Source: CAYOHP01 sp964403795 [NCBI: uncultured bacterium] (lineage in GTDB: Bacteria > Muiribacteriota > UBA6191 > CAZXTJ01). Taken from it: a stretch of DNA of 7,195 nucleotides. This document shows, piece after piece, positions 6,801 through 7,195 of the stretch. The position numbers and the translations under genes are program-made. How positions within the stretch are numbered: position 1 is the first letter of the stretch; each line of letters opens with the position of its first letter. The stretch spans positions 1 to 7,195 of the forward strand of contig CAYOHP010000121.1 of NCBI GenBank assembly GCA_964403795.1, given 5' to 3'. The notes under the pieces were generated by a model. That model did not search any database. It was not told the DNA's origin and saw only the letters and a list, made by a program, of their open reading frames with translations.

Positions 6801-7131
6801 GGGCCTCGAGGCTCTCGACCTTGGGGCGCAGGGTCCCCGGGACCAGGCCCATGCGGGCCGTGATCCGCTCCGTGACCAGCACCGGACGGTCCCCGTGGAA
6901 GATGCGCACCGGGACGATGTCGACGGTGCCCGAAAGGAGGTCGACCTCGACCCGATCCACCCGGAGGTCCACCTGGAGGAGATCGCGCAACTGCTGGAGG
7001 GCGGTGCGCATCACCACCCGGCGGGCCCGCCAAGCGGCCAATGCCAGGAGCAGGCCCAGGAAGGCCAGGAAGACGAGGACGGCACGGACCATCAGGCCCC
7101 GTCGTCGGCTTCCTGCGGTCCCGATCCTCAT
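3868..7131 (-). CDS. AsmA/TamB-like envelope protein with one N-terminal membrane anchor
   Basis: The protein has 1087 residues. A short basic N-terminus (SRRRG) precedes one hydrophobic helix (about 14-33), fitting an inner-membrane anchor with the remainder in the periplasm. Residues 112-127 (RPRLFLEKTPSGKWNL) match the 'P-x-l-x-l-x-k-x-x-x-G-x-W-N-l' signature of AsmA-type N-terminal domains. A Pro-rich linker (137-179) follows, then long beta-rich sequence with recurring units near 289, 426, 537, 779 and 1012 that read G-x-L-x-x-x-G-x-x-x-x-P, as in AsmA/TamB lipid-groove proteins. A second Pro-rich linker lies at about 674-705. The C-terminal 946-991 (starting FEARLSALAGKLVCRDLRAV) resembles AsmA-like C-terminal regions. 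Known relatives (AsmA, TamB, YhdP of Escherichia coli) help move phospholipids to the outer membrane; a similar role here is inference. I chose the ATG at 7131. The frame continues to a GTG at 7188, but that extension looks non-coding. The ribosome-binding sequence before 7131 is weak (GGCAGG directly adjoining). Confidence 0.82.
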   Translation of the reverse strand: MRIGTAGSRRRGLMVRAVLVFLAFLGLLLALAAWRARRVVMRTALQQLRDLLQVDLRVDRVEVDLLSGTVDIVPVRIFHGDRPVLVTERITARMGLVPGTLRPKVESLEAHRPRLFLEKTPSGKWNLAEVLAPALVTRAAPASPSSPPPPSPPALPFESRDRAPGPPRTRPPRDPAPPLSLAGLPVFRLRRGQVLLQGPAMRHPLALEDAEVTLSPLPDEAISLIARGHIRGRGKEQGHERMQVDLGGRLVPGEVWTGELTATLADGDSAHLEGLLGSFVERTLARFTGSASLSGPLAAPRLAANLVLREGVVDLGARGRAAAADSSLRVEAKPGEAPLWTLLADRVELAAPQGAVLLRDLSARLATHRDRLEILEARTVSGAGTLSVTGTVGREPDSPLALTVTGGPVDAALLTAALASRRVRARGQVVVSAELSGTTSSPSVRLAAESPDLVLELPTPSGLRELPMGPAQARLAVSPDDLLLETLTATPAGARLSASGRMSATQEAGSVEVVAEDLPLGFLAGLVAAGPTPPVTGSLDARLSLSGSPGAARLLGSISDLHGVAGSGTRSLGFTGFSAKLMGRLGAGSELAIERFEGDLGGSRLVGRLQLSPDRASGELASPGLALGTLLRLAGRHELDRESRLATRIRFSHDPSGLEVEGDARSPELALVLGSGSTIPPAPPSPRTAVLSDRTPNAADRPGRTRLTDLELALRYSTRGEPFLEVRRGRARGFDGRVLCEGRIDLGTRPRMAFDLELEDIDAAAVSRFLDRDDLELSGRATLEGTLVGPPSTPELSVALDLKQPRLSARLGGKTLTLAPDELSGRFTVAPGRVELGPLRGKLGGGPFDLDFEARDEGGIRPWRLSLASEGVELARFAASYLDQDHDLSGSLEGSLLLHGRGAERTSVTGTGRLRVRGRVGKLASLDRAAARYGLRNLRGIDITTFEARLSALAGKLVCRDLRAVSSLGEARGLARIGLDGGLEGELKVALDRKILGPAHRALAKLEGGRWFNFDLGVGGTLAAPVYGFRTRFLGRRFVAGASAFAPADAPLTLVSGLKDLYRRKDGKGPAEWSVDLPWEALEEVVE

Positions 7132-7176
7132 CCTGCCCAGATGGTAACCCGGGGAGCCGCGGGCGCAGGCGGAGCG

Positions 7177-7195
7177 CCCCGGGTTCACCCCGGGG
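7177..7195. repeat. Perfect 7-bp GC hairpin upstream of the AsmA-like gene, at the window edge
   Basis: CCCCGGG (7177-7183) and CCCGGGG (7189-7195) pair perfectly around the loop TTCAC. It lies 45 bases upstream of the AsmA-like ATG. It might be the terminator of an upstream neighbour or part of the leader. The window ends exactly at its right arm, so any T tract or longer stem cannot be seen. The remaining upstream bases (7132-7176) show no promoter I can support. Confidence 0.35.

Noticed and set aside
5171-7033. 620-residue minus-strand open frame in another frame of the AsmA-like gene
   Set aside because: It is almost wholly Gly/Pro/Arg, typical of a +1 reading of GC-rich coding DNA. The AsmA-like frame has the membrane anchor, family signatures and stop hairpin.
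5009-7147. 712-residue plus-strand open frame opposite the AsmA-like gene
   Set aside because: It is an Arg/Ser/Pro-rich shadow with no start context, no hydrophobic core and no recognisable domain.
7132-7188. GTG-initiated 19-residue extension of the AsmA-like protein
   Set aside because: There is no ribosome-binding sequence in view, the composition is unlike a leader, and the hairpin at 7177-7195 overlaps the GTG. The ATG at 7131 leaves a normal basic N-terminus before the helix.

Overview
The window is very GC-rich (roughly 70 % by eye) and densely coded, with five protein genes and short gaps. Synonymous positions are almost all G or C. As a result nearly every frame stays open for long distances, and the long plus-strand readings opposite the minus-strand genes are coding shadows. 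The large AsmA/TamB-type envelope protein points to a bacterium with two membranes. High GC, non-Shine-Dalgarno starts and this gene mix would fit Planctomycetota, Myxococcota or a similar lineage, but nothing here fixes the taxon.

Layout. Minus strand, read right to left from about 2134: a family 4-type glycosyltransferase (914-2134), then a two-helix membrane protein (1-917) whose ATG overlaps the glycosyltransferase stop as ATGA and which runs off the left edge of the window. Divergently, on the plus strand, lies a radical SAM protein with a short SPASM-like cysteine-rich C-terminus (2265-3188, possibly starting at a CTG at 2208). It converges with a small RDD-family membrane protein on the minus strand (3201-3773), leaving only 12 bases between stop codons. 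Upstream of that on the same strand is a large AsmA/TamB-like protein of 1087 residues (3868-7131). The last 64 bases of the window are an upstream region ending in a GC hairpin.

How the genes may fit together. All four minus-strand products are, or could be, envelope-related: sugar transfer, two small membrane proteins and a periplasm-spanning lipid-bridge-type protein. The glycosyltransferase and its coupled membrane partner form one translational unit. The radical SAM gene shares an upstream region with them, and a role in the same glycan or envelope pathway is only a positional inference. I saw no RNA genes, mobile elements, CRISPR arrays or phage genes. No strong case for a wholly new system can be made. 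The most unusual points are the possible upstream start of the radical SAM gene, a C9 tract inside a hairpin early in the truncated membrane protein gene, hairpins at gene ends, and repeat modules in the AsmA-like protein.
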